A stretch of DNA of 55,646 nucleotides, from NCBI RefSeq assembly GCF_946478805.1, contig NZ_CAMLDC010000029.1:1-55646 (forward strand). Direction: 5' to 3'. Origin of the DNA: an uncultured Fluviicola sp. Lineage in GTDB: Bacteria > Bacteroidota > Bacteroidia > Flavobacteriales > Crocinitomicaceae. The notes beneath the pieces were generated by a model. That model saw nothing but the letters and a program-made list of their open reading frames with translations. It was not told where the DNA came from and did not search any database. Shown in pieces: positions 26,585 to 35,101 of the stretch (position 1 is its first letter; each line of letters starts with the position of its first letter). The position numbers and the translations under genes were made by a program.

Positions 26585-26740
26585 ATGGAATTTCCCATTA
26601 ACCTAAACCTTTTCGGGATCGAAATCAACACTCATTTAGTAACGGAAATAGCGGCGTTTTGCAGGAAGAGTAACGGTATTTTTAGTTTGCTCGTATTTCC
26701 CGATAAAACTGCATTAAACCAGATGATTTTATTAGGATGA
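26585..26740 (+). CDS. 51-residue small open frame, coupled to the next gene
   Basis: This 51-codon frame starts 1 base after the preceding stop and overlaps the next gene's ATG by four bases (ATGA). Such tight packing on both sides suggests it is or was translated. The product begins MEFPINLNLFGIEINTHLVT and ends FPDKTALNQMILLG. The first part recalls the N-terminus of prolipoprotein diacylglyceryl transferase-like membrane proteins (short hydrophobic, LFGxxINxH), so it may be the remnant of such a gene after an internal deletion. That link is low confidence. A purely non-coding gap with promoter elements is the alternative. Confidence 0.4.
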   Translation: MEFPINLNLFGIEINTHLVTEIAAFCRKSNGIFSLLVFPDKTALNQMILLG

Positions 26741-27096
26741 AACGATCTGAATTGCTCCCGGAAATATTTTTTGATGAATCACTTGATTCAACAGATCTGG
26801 AATTATTTCAAAATCAATGCTTGCGTGCTATTTTGAAGTACCAGCATGATTATTTAGTGATGCTGGTGAAAGATTGTTGTATAAACATGAACCCCAATTT
26901 ATCAAACCTGATGGAAAGGGAACGCAACCAATTTACCAGGCAAATGATTCAAAATAATCAAGCGTTACGTAATCAATGTATCGGACTGATTATCGGTTTT
27001 TTGGAATCCGATCAATTTGCCTGGTATCTGAAACATAAAACAGAATGTAACAAGCGAATTTTGCAAATGGTAGAAAAGCGTATTCTTGGTGATTAA
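26737..27096 (+). CDS. Conserved small cytosolic protein of unknown function
   Basis: A 119-residue, mainly helical protein (FQNQCLRAILKYQHDYLVML, MIQNNQALRNQCIGLIIGFL, KTECNKRILQMVEKRILG). It resembles a Bacteroidota family sometimes labelled glyoxalase in databases, although no glyoxalase metal ligands are visible and I would not use that name. Its ATG overlaps the preceding short frame by four bases. It converges on the SanA-like gene with only 1 base between the stops. Confidence 0.65.
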   Translation: MKRSELLPEIFFDESLDSTDLELFQNQCLRAILKYQHDYLVMLVKDCCINMNPNLSNLMERERNQFTRQMIQNNQALRNQCIGLIIGFLESDQFAWYLKHKTECNKRILQMVEKRILGD

Positions 27097-27097
27097 C

Positions 27098-27751
27098 TTA
27101 CTTAATTTCAATAGTTTCTCCTAAAAATTTGGAATTCACTCCAAATAGAATGTCCCAAAATACTTTCATACGTGCAAAGCGCTCACGAACTTTTGTTTTG
27201 AAACCGCCCATTTTGGCGACATCCTTTGCATTGTATCCATAAACCGTCATTCCGAAGTGTTCTCCCAGGTAAATTGCACGTTCATTGTGAAAACGCTGTG
27301 AAACGACAATTACTTCTTTCTGTCCGAATACTTTTAATGCCCGTTCCATCGAATCCAATGTTCTGAATCCTGCATAATCCAGGAAGATCCGTTTTGCAGG
27401 AATCCCGGCAGCGATAAGTGCGTTTTTCATATCAGTTGGCTCATCATAGGTTGTGATACCATTGTCACCACTCACCAGGATGAATTTCACTTTTCCGGCG
27501 CGATATAGTTCTACAGCGGCTTTTATACGATAGGAAAAGTAAAGGTTGTCGTTTCCGTGTTTGAGTGTGCGCGAAGTTCCCAAAACAAGGGCAACTTTGA
27601 CTTCCGGGCAATCACTTACCTGATCGAAGATCTTGTCTTCGGCATTTGATTCAATAGCCCAATTCGCTCCAAAAAACCAGAAAAGTCCGAAAAGCAAGCT
27701 GAAAATAGCTGTGCGTTTAATGATTTTAGGCCAGTTTCGTTTTCGATTCAT
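27098..27751 (-). CDS. sanA: SanA/YdcF-like DUF218 membrane protein
   Basis: A 217-residue protein with one N-terminal membrane helix (TAIFSLLFGLFWFFGANWA) and a DUF218 domain. The motifs VALVLGTSRTLK, YRIKAAVELYRAGKV, ILVSGDNG, FLDYAGFRTLDSMERA and IVVSQRFHNERAIYLGEHFG match SanA (vancomycin high-temperature exclusion), a factor linked to envelope barrier function in enterobacteria. Its biochemical activity is not established. It ends 1 base from the convergent gene at 27096. A TACTTTTG box lies 20 bases upstream. Confidence 0.85.
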   Translation of the reverse strand: MNRKRNWPKIIKRTAIFSLLFGLFWFFGANWAIESNAEDKIFDQVSDCPEVKVALVLGTSRTLKHGNDNLYFSYRIKAAVELYRAGKVKFILVSGDNGITTYDEPTDMKNALIAAGIPAKRIFLDYAGFRTLDSMERALKVFGQKEVIVVSQRFHNERAIYLGEHFGMTVYGYNAKDVAKMGGFKTKVRERFARMKVFWDILFGVNSKFLGETIEIK

Positions 27752-27770
27752 GTTACTTCATTGTGAGTTG

Positions 27771-27778
27771 CAAAAGTA
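27771..27778 (-). promoter_or_regulatory. Possible -7 box for the SanA-like gene
   Basis: On the minus strand TACTTTTG matches TAnnTTTG and ends 19 bases before the start codon. I do not see a good -33 element. Confidence 0.35.
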
Positions 27779-27944
27779 ATAGAATTCAATTTAGATAGCT
27801 ATTGTCATTAGAATTAATTAATAAAAAAGTAAATATTTGTTTTTCAATTGATTACATTCTTTCATGTAATACAAAAGTTGAAGTAAGTTCGCCATTTGGC
27901 AAATTGGCAAATTTGCGAAGTGGAAGGAGGAGAAGCTGAAATCG

Positions 27945-27981
27945 AAAACGCGAGGGTCTATATATTAGACCCTCGCGTTTT
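27945..27981 (-). terminator. Terminator of clpB
   Basis: A perfect 16-bp stem (ACGCGAGGGTCTA core) with a 5-nt loop, 20 bases past the clpB stop. T-runs are present on both strands. Just beside it, 27888-27915 holds short direct repeats of TTGGCAAA, with no gene. Confidence 0.85.
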
Positions 27982-28000
27982 TTATCGTTGTATATTCTGA

Positions 28001-30622
28001 TTAATTAATCACGATTTCTTCTTCCTGGGAAATCGGTTTTCTGAAGACAATTTTCCCATCGAAAATATCCATTACTACTGTCAATGAAGTATCCAATGTA
28101 CCTGATAATAAGGCTTTCGATAATTCATTCAGCACTTGTTTTTGAATGACGCGTTTCACCGGTCTTGCTCCAAAATGAGGATCGTATCCGGCTTCAACCA
28201 AATGGGCTTTTGCTTCTTCGGTCATGTGCATTTTAATTCCTTTGTCCAACAACATATCTTTCAAATGATTCAACTGTAGCTGAACAATTTGTTTCACATA
28301 GCGCTTGTTCAAAGGAGTGAAGATGATTGTTTCATCAATCCGGTTCAGGAACTCAGGCCGAATCGTTTGTCGCAACAATTCAAGTACTTTGAATTTCGCC
28401 TTCTCCATCGCTTCGTGCAAATTCTCTTCTTTCACTCCATCAAAGCTCTCCTGGATCAAATGAGATCCCATATTGGAAGTCATAATAATGATCGTGTTTT
28501 TGAAGTTCACCGTTCGACCTTTATTATCTGTTAAACGTCCATCATCCAAGACTTGTAATAAGATGTTGAATACATCCGGATGCGCTTTTTCGATTTCATC
28601 CAATAACACGATGGAGTAGGGTCTTCTGCGAACGGCTTCAGTCAATTGACCGCCTTCATCGTAACCGACATATCCAGGAGGTGCTCCGACCAATCGGCTT
28701 ACACTGTGTTTTTCCTGGTATTCAGACATGTCGATTCGTGTCATCGCATTTTCATCATTGAACAGGAAGTCTGCAAGAGCTTTTGCAAGTTCTGTTTTAC
28801 CAACACCCGTCGGACCAAGGAAGATGAAAGAACCGATGGGTCTGCGCATATCCTGTAAACCGGCTCTGCTTCTTCTCACTGCATCCGAAAGTGCTTCAAT
28901 TGCCTCTTCCTGACCAACTACGCGTTTTCCCAATTCATCTTCCAATCGAAGTAATTTCGAAACCTCACTTTCGATCATTTTATTGACAGGAATTCCGGTC
29001 CATTTCGAAACGACGTCAGCAATCTCTTCTGCATCAACTTCTTCCTTGATTAATTTGGAATTTGCCTGCATTTCAATGAGTTTCTTTTTATTCTCTTCCA
29101 ATTGGATTTCTGCCTCCTTAATTCTACCGTAACGAATCTCAGCTACTTTTCCATAGTCTCCGGAACGCTCGGCTTGGTCAGCCTCCAATTTCAGGTTTTC
29201 AATCATTTCTTTGGTTTTCTGAACCCCGTCAACGATGTCTTTTTCAGCTTGCCATTTGGCATTGAAGGCATTGCGCTGTTCTTCAAGTGTTGATAATTCT
29301 TTGCCTAAAGCTTCCAATTTCTTGGTGTCGTTTTCGCGCTTGATAGCTTCCCGCTCAATCTCCAATTGCATGATTCGGCGATCCAATTCATCCAACTCTT
29401 CCGGTTTCGAATTGATTTCCATTCGCAGTTTGGAAGCTGCCTCGTCAATCAAGTCAATTGCCTTATCGGGTAAATGACGTTCTGTAATATAGCGCTGGGA
29501 TAGTTCGACCGCTGCGATAATTGCCGCATCCTTGATAAGCACTTTGTGGTGGTTCTCATATTTATCCTTGATACCGCGCAAAATTGAAATCGCATCTTCC
29601 GTATCCGGTTCGTCTACCAAAACAGGTTGAAAACGACGAACCAAGGCTTTATCTTTCTCAAAGTATTTCTGATATTCATTTAAGGTCGTTGCTCCAACAG
29701 CTCTCAGTTCTCCTCTTGCCAAAGCAGGTTTCAAAATGTTTGCCGCATCCATTGCCCCTTCGCCACCGCCGGCTCCAATCAGAGTATGAATCTCATCGAT
29801 AAATAAGATGATTTCGCCATCGGCGCTGGTTACTTCTTTCACGACTGATTTTAATCGTTCCTCGAATTCACCTTTGTATTTAGCTCCGGCAACCAAAGCT
29901 CCCATATCCAAACTATAGACAATTTTGGATTTCAGGTTTTCAGGAACGTCACCGTCAATGATTCGATGGGCAATCCCTTCTGCAATGGCTGTTTTACCAA
30001 CTCCGGGTTCACCGATCAGGATAGGATTGTTCTTCGTTCTTCGTGTAAGAATTTGAAGCACGCGGCGGATTTCATCGTCCCGACCAATTACAGGGTCCAA
30101 TTTCCCCTCTTTTGCTAATTCGTTTAGGTTTTTCGCGTATTTCTCCAACGATTTGTATGTTCCTTCTTGCTGATTGGAAGTGATTTTTTCTCCGTTTCTT
30201 AAATCCATAATATCTTTTATAACCTTTTTCTTGTCTAATTTTGCGTCTCTTAACAATTGCCCGATCTGATCTTTCGAATCGATCAAAGCGAGCAGGAGCA
30301 TTTCAACTGTTGCATATTCATCTCCATTTTCCTTTGCAATTTTTATGGCCAACTGAAGTGTTTCCTGGGCTTTCGGTGAAAGGTAGATTTGTCCGCCCGA
30401 AACTTTGCTTTGACTTTCCAGAATGCGGTCCAGAGCAAGTTCTATATTTTGTTGATTTACTTGCGATTGTTTGAATAAATAAGGAACCACATCCGCATCT
30501 TTGAGGAAGATTCCTTTTAACAAGTGTGCATTCTCGATAGCTTGATGCCCCTCTGTCTGAGCATACTCCTGAGCTGCCTGGATGACTTCTTGTGTTTTTA
30601 TTGTAAATTGATTGCTATCCAT
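28001..30622 (-). CDS. clpB: ATP-dependent disaggregase ClpB
   Basis: An 873-residue Hsp100 chaperone of usual length, which pulls proteins out of aggregates together with DnaK. The order is: N-terminal Clp repeat domain ([20 protein letters not shown]), AAA-1 with Walker A GEPGVGKT and Walker [12 protein letters not shown], the long coiled-coil M domain (about 410-530, [20 protein letters not shown]), AAA-2 with GPTGVGKT and [13 protein letters not shown], and the C-terminal domain ([20 protein letters not shown]). The M domain separates it from ClpA and ClpC. It is transcribed alone and has a strong terminator. I see no heat-shock operator (CIRCE) upstream. Confidence 0.97.
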   Translation of the reverse strand: MDSNQFTIKTQEVIQAAQEYAQTEGHQAIENAHLLKGIFLKDADVVPYLFKQSQVNQQNIELALDRILESQSKVSGGQIYLSPKAQETLQLAIKIAKENGDEYATVEMLLLALIDSKDQIGQLLRDAKLDKKKVIKDIMDLRNGEKITSNQQEGTYKSLEKYAKNLNELAKEGKLDPVIGRDDEIRRVLQILTRRTKNNPILIGEPGVGKTAIAEGIAHRIIDGDVPENLKSKIVYSLDMGALVAGAKYKGEFEERLKSVVKEVTSADGEIILFIDEIHTLIGAGGGEGAMDAANILKPALARGELRAVGATTLNEYQKYFEKDKALVRRFQPVLVDEPDTEDAISILRGIKDKYENHHKVLIKDAAIIAAVELSQRYITERHLPDKAIDLIDEAASKLRMEINSKPEELDELDRRIMQLEIEREAIKRENDTKKLEALGKELSTLEEQRNAFNAKWQAEKDIVDGVQKTKEMIENLKLEADQAERSGDYGKVAEIRYGRIKEAEIQLEENKKKLIEMQANSKLIKEEVDAEEIADVVSKWTGIPVNKMIESEVSKLLRLEDELGKRVVGQEEAIEALSDAVRRSRAGLQDMRRPIGSFIFLGPTGVGKTELAKALADFLFNDENAMTRIDMSEYQEKHSVSRLVGAPPGYVGYDEGGQLTEAVRRRPYSIVLLDEIEKAHPDVFNILLQVLDDGRLTDNKGRTVNFKNTIIIMTSNMGSHLIQESFDGVKEENLHEAMEKAKFKVLELLRQTIRPEFLNRIDETIIFTPLNKRYVKQIVQLQLNHLKDMLLDKGIKMHMTEEAKAHLVEAGYDPHFGARPVKRVIQKQVLNELSKALLSGTLDTSLTVVMDIFDGKIVFRKPISQEEEIVIN

Positions 30623-30786
30623 TCTTTATTTGTTTCACTCTCTTTGACAAATCATGAACCAAATCAGTTTTAGGAATGATTTCAAGACAAAACGACAGTT
30701 TTCCGAAATTCAAACAGACAAAATGACACCATTCATACGTGTGAGAAAGTTGATTTTAAGTATTAATTTAGCGAAAAATTGCTGAA

Positions 30787-30897
30787 ATGTCTAAAATCAA
30801 AAAAACTTACAAAAAGCTTTATCCTTATTTCGTGGATGTCTGGCAATATATTGTAATTATTGTTATTTTCATTATTGCAGCGATTTTTATACTGTAA
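30787..30897 (+). CDS. 36-residue single-helix membrane protein
   Basis: An ATG frame of 36 codons in the 370-bp gap between clpB and the DNRLRE gene. The product has a basic start (SKIKKTYKKLYPYF) and one clean membrane helix (WQYIVIIVIFIIAAIFIL) ending at the C-terminus. The arrangement (positively charged inside, helix, stop) is that of a real small membrane protein rather than a chance frame. Partner and function are unknown. The rest of the gap has no other gene. Confidence 0.55.
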   Translation: MSKIKKTYKKLYPYFVDVWQYIVIIVIFIIAAIFIL

Positions 30898-30969
30898 ATC
30901 TTTTATTTGTGGTTTTATTTTGAGAATCAAGATACTAATGGCATTTGTTTTTTGGGAAATTAAAAGGGA

Positions 30970-30991
30970 TATTTGATTTATAAATCAAATA
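30970..30991 (+). promoter_or_regulatory. Perfect 22-bp palindrome at the promoter/start
   Basis: A perfect 22-bp palindrome (half-site TATTTGATTTA) lies 2 bases before the ATG at 30994. A -7-like GATATTTG (30968-30975), with TTG 20 bp upstream, overlaps its left half. It could be an operator for a dimeric repressor or an mRNA hairpin near the start codon. Confidence 0.5.
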
Positions 30992-30993
30992 AA

Positions 30994-31875
30994 ATGAAAC
31001 TAAAAACATCAACCTTAAGCTGCTTACCTTTTCTGGCAATGTGCAATTTTTCAATCGCTCAAACCACTGTGACGTTTCAACCAGACGGAACGGTAGGAAA
31101 AGATGCTGTGATTCATGATGCATCGTATGCAGACTTAAATTTTGGAACTGCGGATCATATCGAAGCCGCTGCATGGACTTATTCTGGAGAACAAGGTAAA
31201 TTAAGAAGTGTCTTTGCATTTACTGAATTGTCAAGTATTCCTGCAAACGCAACTATTACAAGTGCCAGTCTATCTTTGTATGCAATGGATCAAACTCCTT
31301 GGCAACATTCTTCATTGAGTGGTTCCAATGACGGTTGGATTGAACGAGTTACCTCTGTTTGGGATGAGTCAACAGTTACTTGGAATAATCAACCGACCAC
31401 AACAATTCAAAATAGAGTGTCATTGGCTCAATCAACAAGTGCAACGCAAGATTATTTGAATATTGATTTGACGAACCTTGTACAAGATATCATCGACGCA
31501 TCATCAAATTATGGTTTTCTAGTAAAATTGAATACTGAAAGTGCTTTTAGAAGATTAGGGTTTGGTTCAAGCGATCATACTAATGTAAATCTGAGACCAA
31601 AATTAGTAGTCACATATACTACGACCGCAGGTATGAATGAGTTGGGAGAATCAATAGGGTTTACCTGTTATCCAAATCCATCATCGAATGTAATTACAAT
31701 TAAAGCATCTGAATCTCTAATTGGTTTCAAATTTGATGTGATTGATCAGCTTGGTAGAAATGTAAAAACTGGTTTATTGACCAGTGAACAAATAACGGTG
31801 AACGTTAGTGATTTAAATAAAGGAGTTTATACCGTCCTTGTCTCAGGAAAAAGTATTAAAATTATTGTGCAATAA
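30994..31875 (+). CDS. DNRLRE-domain T9SS type A secreted protein
   Basis: A 293-residue protein. After a signal peptide (LSCLPFLAMCNFSIAQ) a beta-sandwich of the DNRLRE/CBM96 type spans about 22-205: KDAVIHDASYADLNFGTADH, GKLRSVFAFTELSSIPANATI, WDESTVTWNNQP and RPKLVVTY. A T9SS type A C-terminal domain follows (FTCYPNPSSNVITIKA, DQLGRNVKTG, GVYTVLVSGKSIKIIV), so it should be exported and attached to the surface. DNRLRE domains often bind carbohydrate or stabilise filaments; its ligand is unknown. I chose ATG 30994 because the longer frame from 30973 lies inside the palindrome. Its codons look richer in A/T than its neighbours, perhaps from transfer. Confidence 0.82.
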   Translation: MKLKTSTLSCLPFLAMCNFSIAQTTVTFQPDGTVGKDAVIHDASYADLNFGTADHIEAAAWTYSGEQGKLRSVFAFTELSSIPANATITSASLSLYAMDQTPWQHSSLSGSNDGWIERVTSVWDESTVTWNNQPTTTIQNRVSLAQSTSATQDYLNIDLTNLVQDIIDASSNYGFLVKLNTESAFRRLGFGSSDHTNVNLRPKLVVTYTTTAGMNELGESIGFTCYPNPSSNVITIKASESLIGFKFDVIDQLGRNVKTGLLTSEQITVNVSDLNKGVYTVLVSGKSIKIIVQ

Positions 31876-31881
31876 TTGATA

Positions 31882-31916
31882 GATCCCCATAAAAACTCAC
31901 TGTTTTTATGGGGATC
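31882..31916 (+). terminator. Hairpin after the DNRLRE gene
   Basis: A perfect 15-bp stem (GATCCCCATAAAAAC and its complement) with a 5-nt loop, 6 bases past the stop. It lacks a T-run, so it may stabilise the mRNA 3' end rather than terminate. Confidence 0.55.
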
Positions 31917-31967
31917 ATAAAAAAATCCGTTTTTCTTTACTTTATACTATGGAATGTTTGACTCCTA

Positions 31968-31996
31968 TTGTCAATCCAATAGAATCCTTATTTTTG
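31968..31996 (+). promoter_or_regulatory. Promoter for the GT2-HAD operon
   Basis: TTG (31968-31970), an 18-bp spacer and TATTTTTG (31989-31996). It lies 16 bases before the TTG start codon at 32013 and supports that start. Confidence 0.6.
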
Positions 31997-32012
31997 TTCA
32001 AAAGTTAAAACG

Positions 32013-32963
32013 TTGGAAAATCAACTTGAATTATCGATAGTAGTTCCCCTATTTAATGAAGTAGAGTCTTTACCGGAGCTACATGCGTGGATCAAGCGTG
32101 TATTGAATGACCATAAACTGTCTTACGAAGTAATTTTCATTGATGATGGAAGTAAGGATGGTTCCTGGAAAGTCATCGAATCATTAAAGTTGGAGGACTC
32201 CAATGTTCGGGGGATTAAATTTCAACGCAATTACGGCAAATCAGCAGCACTGCACACCGGTTTCCAGGCAGCCTTAGGTAAGGTTGTTGTGACAATGGAT
32301 GCAGATTTGCAGGATTCTCCGGAGGAACTTCCAGAGTTGCACCGGATGATTACTGAGGAAGATTTTGACGTTGTTTCTGGGTGGAAGAAAAAGCGGTACG
32401 ACCCGATCACGAAAACGATCCCTACAAAATTATATAACTGGGCTGCACGCCGCATGACAGGAATTCATTTGCATGATTTCAATTGCGGTTTGAAGGCTTA
32501 TAAGAATGCGGTAGTTAAAAGTATTGAACTCTACGGCGATATGCACCGCTATATTCCGCCACTGGCCAAGTTTGCCGGTTTCAATAAGATCGGTGAGAAA
32601 GTGGTGATTCACCAAGCTAGAAAATACGGAACAACCAAATTCGGATTGAACCGCTTTCTGAATGGGCCATTGGATCTGATGACCGTGGTTTTCATGGGGA
32701 AATTCGGTAAGAAACCGATGCATTTCTTTGGTGCGATGGGATCTTTACTTTTTATTATCGGATTCGGAATTGCAGCTTATCTGACAATCGACAAACTATT
32801 TATTCATTCGACAGCAATCAGAGTGGCTCAGCGTACGGAGTTCTTTGTAGGGATTACAGCAATGATCATGGGAGTTCAATTCTTCCTGGCTGGATTTTTA
32901 GCAGAACTTGTCGGGCGCAATTCGTCTACGCGTAACCATTATCTGATAGAAACTGAAATCTGA
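32013..32963 (+). CDS. Family 2 glycosyltransferase, ArnC/DPMS-like
   Basis: A 316-residue membrane-linked glycosyltransferase. The GT2 domain (1-220) has LSIVVPLFNEVESLPEL, EVIFIDDGSKDGSW, RNYGKSAALHTGF, the metal motif DADLQD (Asp96, Asp98) and DFNCGLKAY. Two C-terminal membrane helices (about 240-260 and 275-300) place it among polyprenyl-phosphate glycosyltransferases. The product would be a lipid-linked sugar for envelope or glycoprotein assembly. The start is TTG, supported by the promoter position. The HAD phosphatase gene follows 7 bases after the stop. Confidence 0.9.
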   Translation: MENQLELSIVVPLFNEVESLPELHAWIKRVLNDHKLSYEVIFIDDGSKDGSWKVIESLKLEDSNVRGIKFQRNYGKSAALHTGFQAALGKVVVTMDADLQDSPEELPELHRMITEEDFDVVSGWKKKRYDPITKTIPTKLYNWAARRMTGIHLHDFNCGLKAYKNAVVKSIELYGDMHRYIPPLAKFAGFNKIGEKVVIHQARKYGTTKFGLNRFLNGPLDLMTVVFMGKFGKKPMHFFGAMGSLLFIIGFGIAAYLTIDKLFIHSTAIRVAQRTEFFVGITAMIMGVQFFLAGFLAELVGRNSSTRNHYLIETEI

Positions 32964-32970
32964 AATCTCA

Positions 32971-33522
32971 ATGAAGGATTGGAATTTGGATCGTTCGTGG
33001 ACACTCTTCCTTGATCGGGACGGAGTGATCAATGAACGAATAATGGATGATTACGTCAAACGGCAAAGTGAGTTCGTTTTACTTCCGGGAGTGGCGGGTG
33101 CAATTGCGAAAGCAAATGAATTGTTTTCACATGTTTTTGTAGTCACCAATCAACAGGGAATAGGTAAAGGATTGATGACGGAGCGTAACCTTTTTGATAT
33201 TCATACTTATTGTAGTGAATTACTGAAGGCTGAAAATGCATTTATCAACAGGTATTTTTTTGCACCTGATTTAGCCTCGGACAATTCAGATTTAAGAAAA
33301 CCGAATTCGGGAATGGCTCTTGAGGCGAAACGTGAATTTCCAACAGTTGATTTTCAGAAATCAATCATGGTTGGTGATTCGGATTCGGATATCGAATTTG
33401 GCAAGAAACTTGGAATGAAAACCGTGTTTATTCGACACACCGGTGCATTGGAACATGGAACTGCTGATTTAACCTGTGATTCTCTGGAATCATTTATAAA
33501 CTTATTGGATTATGATGTTTAG
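32971..33522 (+). CDS. HAD-IIIA phosphatase, GmhB/HisB-like
   Basis: A 183-residue HAD-superfamily phosphatase. Motif I is FLDRDGVINE with nucleophile Asp15 and acid Asp17; motif II is VVTNQQGIGKG; KPNSGMALEAK supplies the Lys; motif III/IV is MVGDSDSDIEFGKKLGMKTV. The pattern matches heptose 1,7-bisphosphate phosphatases and histidinol phosphatases; the Cys cluster of classical zinc-binding GmhB (CxH...CxC) is not obvious. Next to a GT2 gene, a sugar phosphate is the likelier substrate. Its 3' end overlaps the next gene's start by 11 bases. Confidence 0.82.
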   Translation: MKDWNLDRSWTLFLDRDGVINERIMDDYVKRQSEFVLLPGVAGAIAKANELFSHVFVVTNQQGIGKGLMTERNLFDIHTYCSELLKAENAFINRYFFAPDLASDNSDLRKPNSGMALEAKREFPTVDFQKSIMVGDSDSDIEFGKKLGMKTVFIRHTGALEHGTADLTCDSLESFINLLDYDV

Positions 33523-34273
33523 GATTGTTTTTATAGTATTGTTTTTGGTTGCTCCGACGAGCTGGAGCCAGTCTGTAAATCAAAAAGACACGCAAGGAAG
33601 AAAACAGGGAGCCTGGCAAAAGACTTATCCGAAATCCCGTGCGTTTGAATATAAGGGACAATTCAAGGATGATAAACCTGTCGGGACTTTTTATTATTAC
33701 TACGCTTCTACAAAGAAAAAAGCGGTTATCGTACACGACGAAAAGACAGGACGTTCCAGCGCATTGATGTATCACGAAAATGGGATTCTGATGGCTAAAG
33801 GTATCTTCAGAAACCAGGAAAAAGACAGTATTTGGGAATATTATGGACCTTCCGGACGATTAAGTACCAAAGAAACCTATTCGAAAGGAAAACTGAACGG
33901 AAATCAGACTGTTTATTACGTGTTTGAAGATCCGAGTGATAAACGTGTCATTGTTGCCAAAGTGACTCCATATAAAATGGGAGTTATCAACGGAGATGTG
34001 ATTGAGTACTTTGACACTGGTGTGATCAAAAGTAAAGTGACTTACATCAACGGTAAAAAAGAAGGTGTAGCTGTTACCAATCACCCGAATGGAAAAGTGA
34101 TGATTACCGAACGTTTTAAGGGCGGAATCCAACATGGATGGCAATCTGCTCATGATCAAACAGGAAAAGAAACCGGAAAGCAATATTACCGTTACGGAAA
34201 AAGGATTGAAGGGAAGGAACTCGAATCTCATTTGAAGCAGTGTAAAGCCAAAGGAATCAATCCGAACGGTTAA
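33512..34273 (+). CDS. Secreted MORN/YwqK-like repeat protein
   Basis: A 253-residue protein with a signal peptide (FRIVFIVLFLVAPTSWSQ) and repeats of the MORN-like type: DTQGRKQGAWQKTYPKSRA, YYGPSGRLSTKETYSKGKLN, VIEYFDTGVIKSKVTYINGK, NHPNGKVMITERFKGGIQHG. Databases often call these YwqK-type antitoxins, but no toxin gene is near and the signal peptide argues for a periplasmic or surface role. Two adjacent ATGs (33512, 33515) are possible starts; both overlap the HAD gene. Function is unknown. Confidence 0.75.
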   Translation: MMFRIVFIVLFLVAPTSWSQSVNQKDTQGRKQGAWQKTYPKSRAFEYKGQFKDDKPVGTFYYYYASTKKKAVIVHDEKTGRSSALMYHENGILMAKGIFRNQEKDSIWEYYGPSGRLSTKETYSKGKLNGNQTVYYVFEDPSDKRVIVAKVTPYKMGVINGDVIEYFDTGVIKSKVTYINGKKEGVAVTNHPNGKVMITERFKGGIQHGWQSAHDQTGKETGKQYYRYGKRIEGKELESHLKQCKAKGINPNG

Positions 34274-34342
34274 TCCTTCAATCGAACATTCCTTTTGAAC
34301 AATTTGCCAAACCGGGATCGTCTTTTTTTGTAATTTCATTCC

Positions 34343-35032
34343 ATGATTAGAAAAATCGGAGCAATAACGTTTACTATTTTATGTTTATTAGTTTTTCTTG
34401 CAACCAATTCGTGTAAGAAAGACGACACTTTCGACATGCAGTATGATTACTTTCCATTGAGTGAAGGTCGCTATGTGGTTTATTCCGTTCATGAGATTAT
34501 TGTAGATCAACAGGTTCAACAAAAGGACACTTTCGATTATTTCATAAAAACGCTGGTTGGTGATACCATAATGGATAACTCAGGTCGGATTGCAAAGAAG
34601 TTTGAACGTTATTTCAGTTCGAGTGCAAATGGTCCCTGGACAATTCATGATGTTTGGACAGCGATCATAGATGGTGGCAGGGCAGAATTGGTTGAAGAAA
34701 ATAATCGAACTATCAAGCTGGTTTTTGCGCCAAGCGAAGACGACGAATGGGACATGAATGTTTATAATACCCTTGGTCGGATGAATTGCTATTATTCGAA
34801 TCTCAATTCATCATATACAGTAAATGGAACGACCTTTCCCACTACGGTCACAGTTGAACAGGAAGATTTCAGTTCGTACATTGATTCGCGCAGGAAATAT
34901 GAAGTTTATGCCAGAGAAGTGGGTATGATCCATAAATATTTCAGGGATTTTATCATTATCAACGGAAATCCGAATAATGTCAAGAAAGGACATCTGATAG
35001 ATATGCAGCTGATCTCATACGGACAACAGTAG
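34343..35032 (+). CDS. Lipoprotein of unknown function
   Basis: A 229-residue lipoprotein with the signal AITFTILCLLVFLATNSCKK. The mature part (YFPLSEGRYVVYSVHEII, DNSGRIAKKFERYFSSS, ARGC-like short strands, VGMIHKYFRDFI) resembles a beta-rich lipid-binding-like fold seen in many Bacteroidota lipoproteins, but I cannot name a family. A weak TTG-N16-TTTTTTTG promoter-like pair lies about 20 bases upstream. Confidence 0.7.
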   Translation: MIRKIGAITFTILCLLVFLATNSCKKDDTFDMQYDYFPLSEGRYVVYSVHEIIVDQQVQQKDTFDYFIKTLVGDTIMDNSGRIAKKFERYFSSSANGPWTIHDVWTAIIDGGRAELVEENNRTIKLVFAPSEDDEWDMNVYNTLGRMNCYYSNLNSSYTVNGTTFPTTVTVEQEDFSSYIDSRRKYEVYAREVGMIHKYFRDFIIINGNPNNVKKGHLIDMQLISYGQQ

Positions 35033-35058
35033 CCCGTTTTTACTTTTGGAATGAATCA

Positions 35059-35087
35059 TTGACATTTGTTGCGAAAGTTTAACTTTG
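35059..35087 (+). promoter_or_regulatory. Promoter for the second GT2 gene
   Basis: TTG (35059-35061), an 18-bp spacer and TAACTTTG (35080-35087). The ATG at 35102 is 15 bases past the box; the longer frame from 35066 starts inside the promoter. Confidence 0.6.
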
Positions 35088-35101
35088 CCGAAAAGGAATC
35101 C

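Noticed and set aside
26737..27096. Glyoxalase
   Set aside because: Similar proteins sometimes carry this name, but no glyoxalase metal ligands or fold motifs are visible.
28001..30622. ClpC or ClpA instead of ClpB
   Set aside because: The long M-domain coiled coil and the 873-residue length fit ClpB.
33512..34273. Toxin-antitoxin system antitoxin (YwqK)
   Set aside because: No toxin gene is adjacent and the protein has a secretion signal, so only the repeat type is supported.
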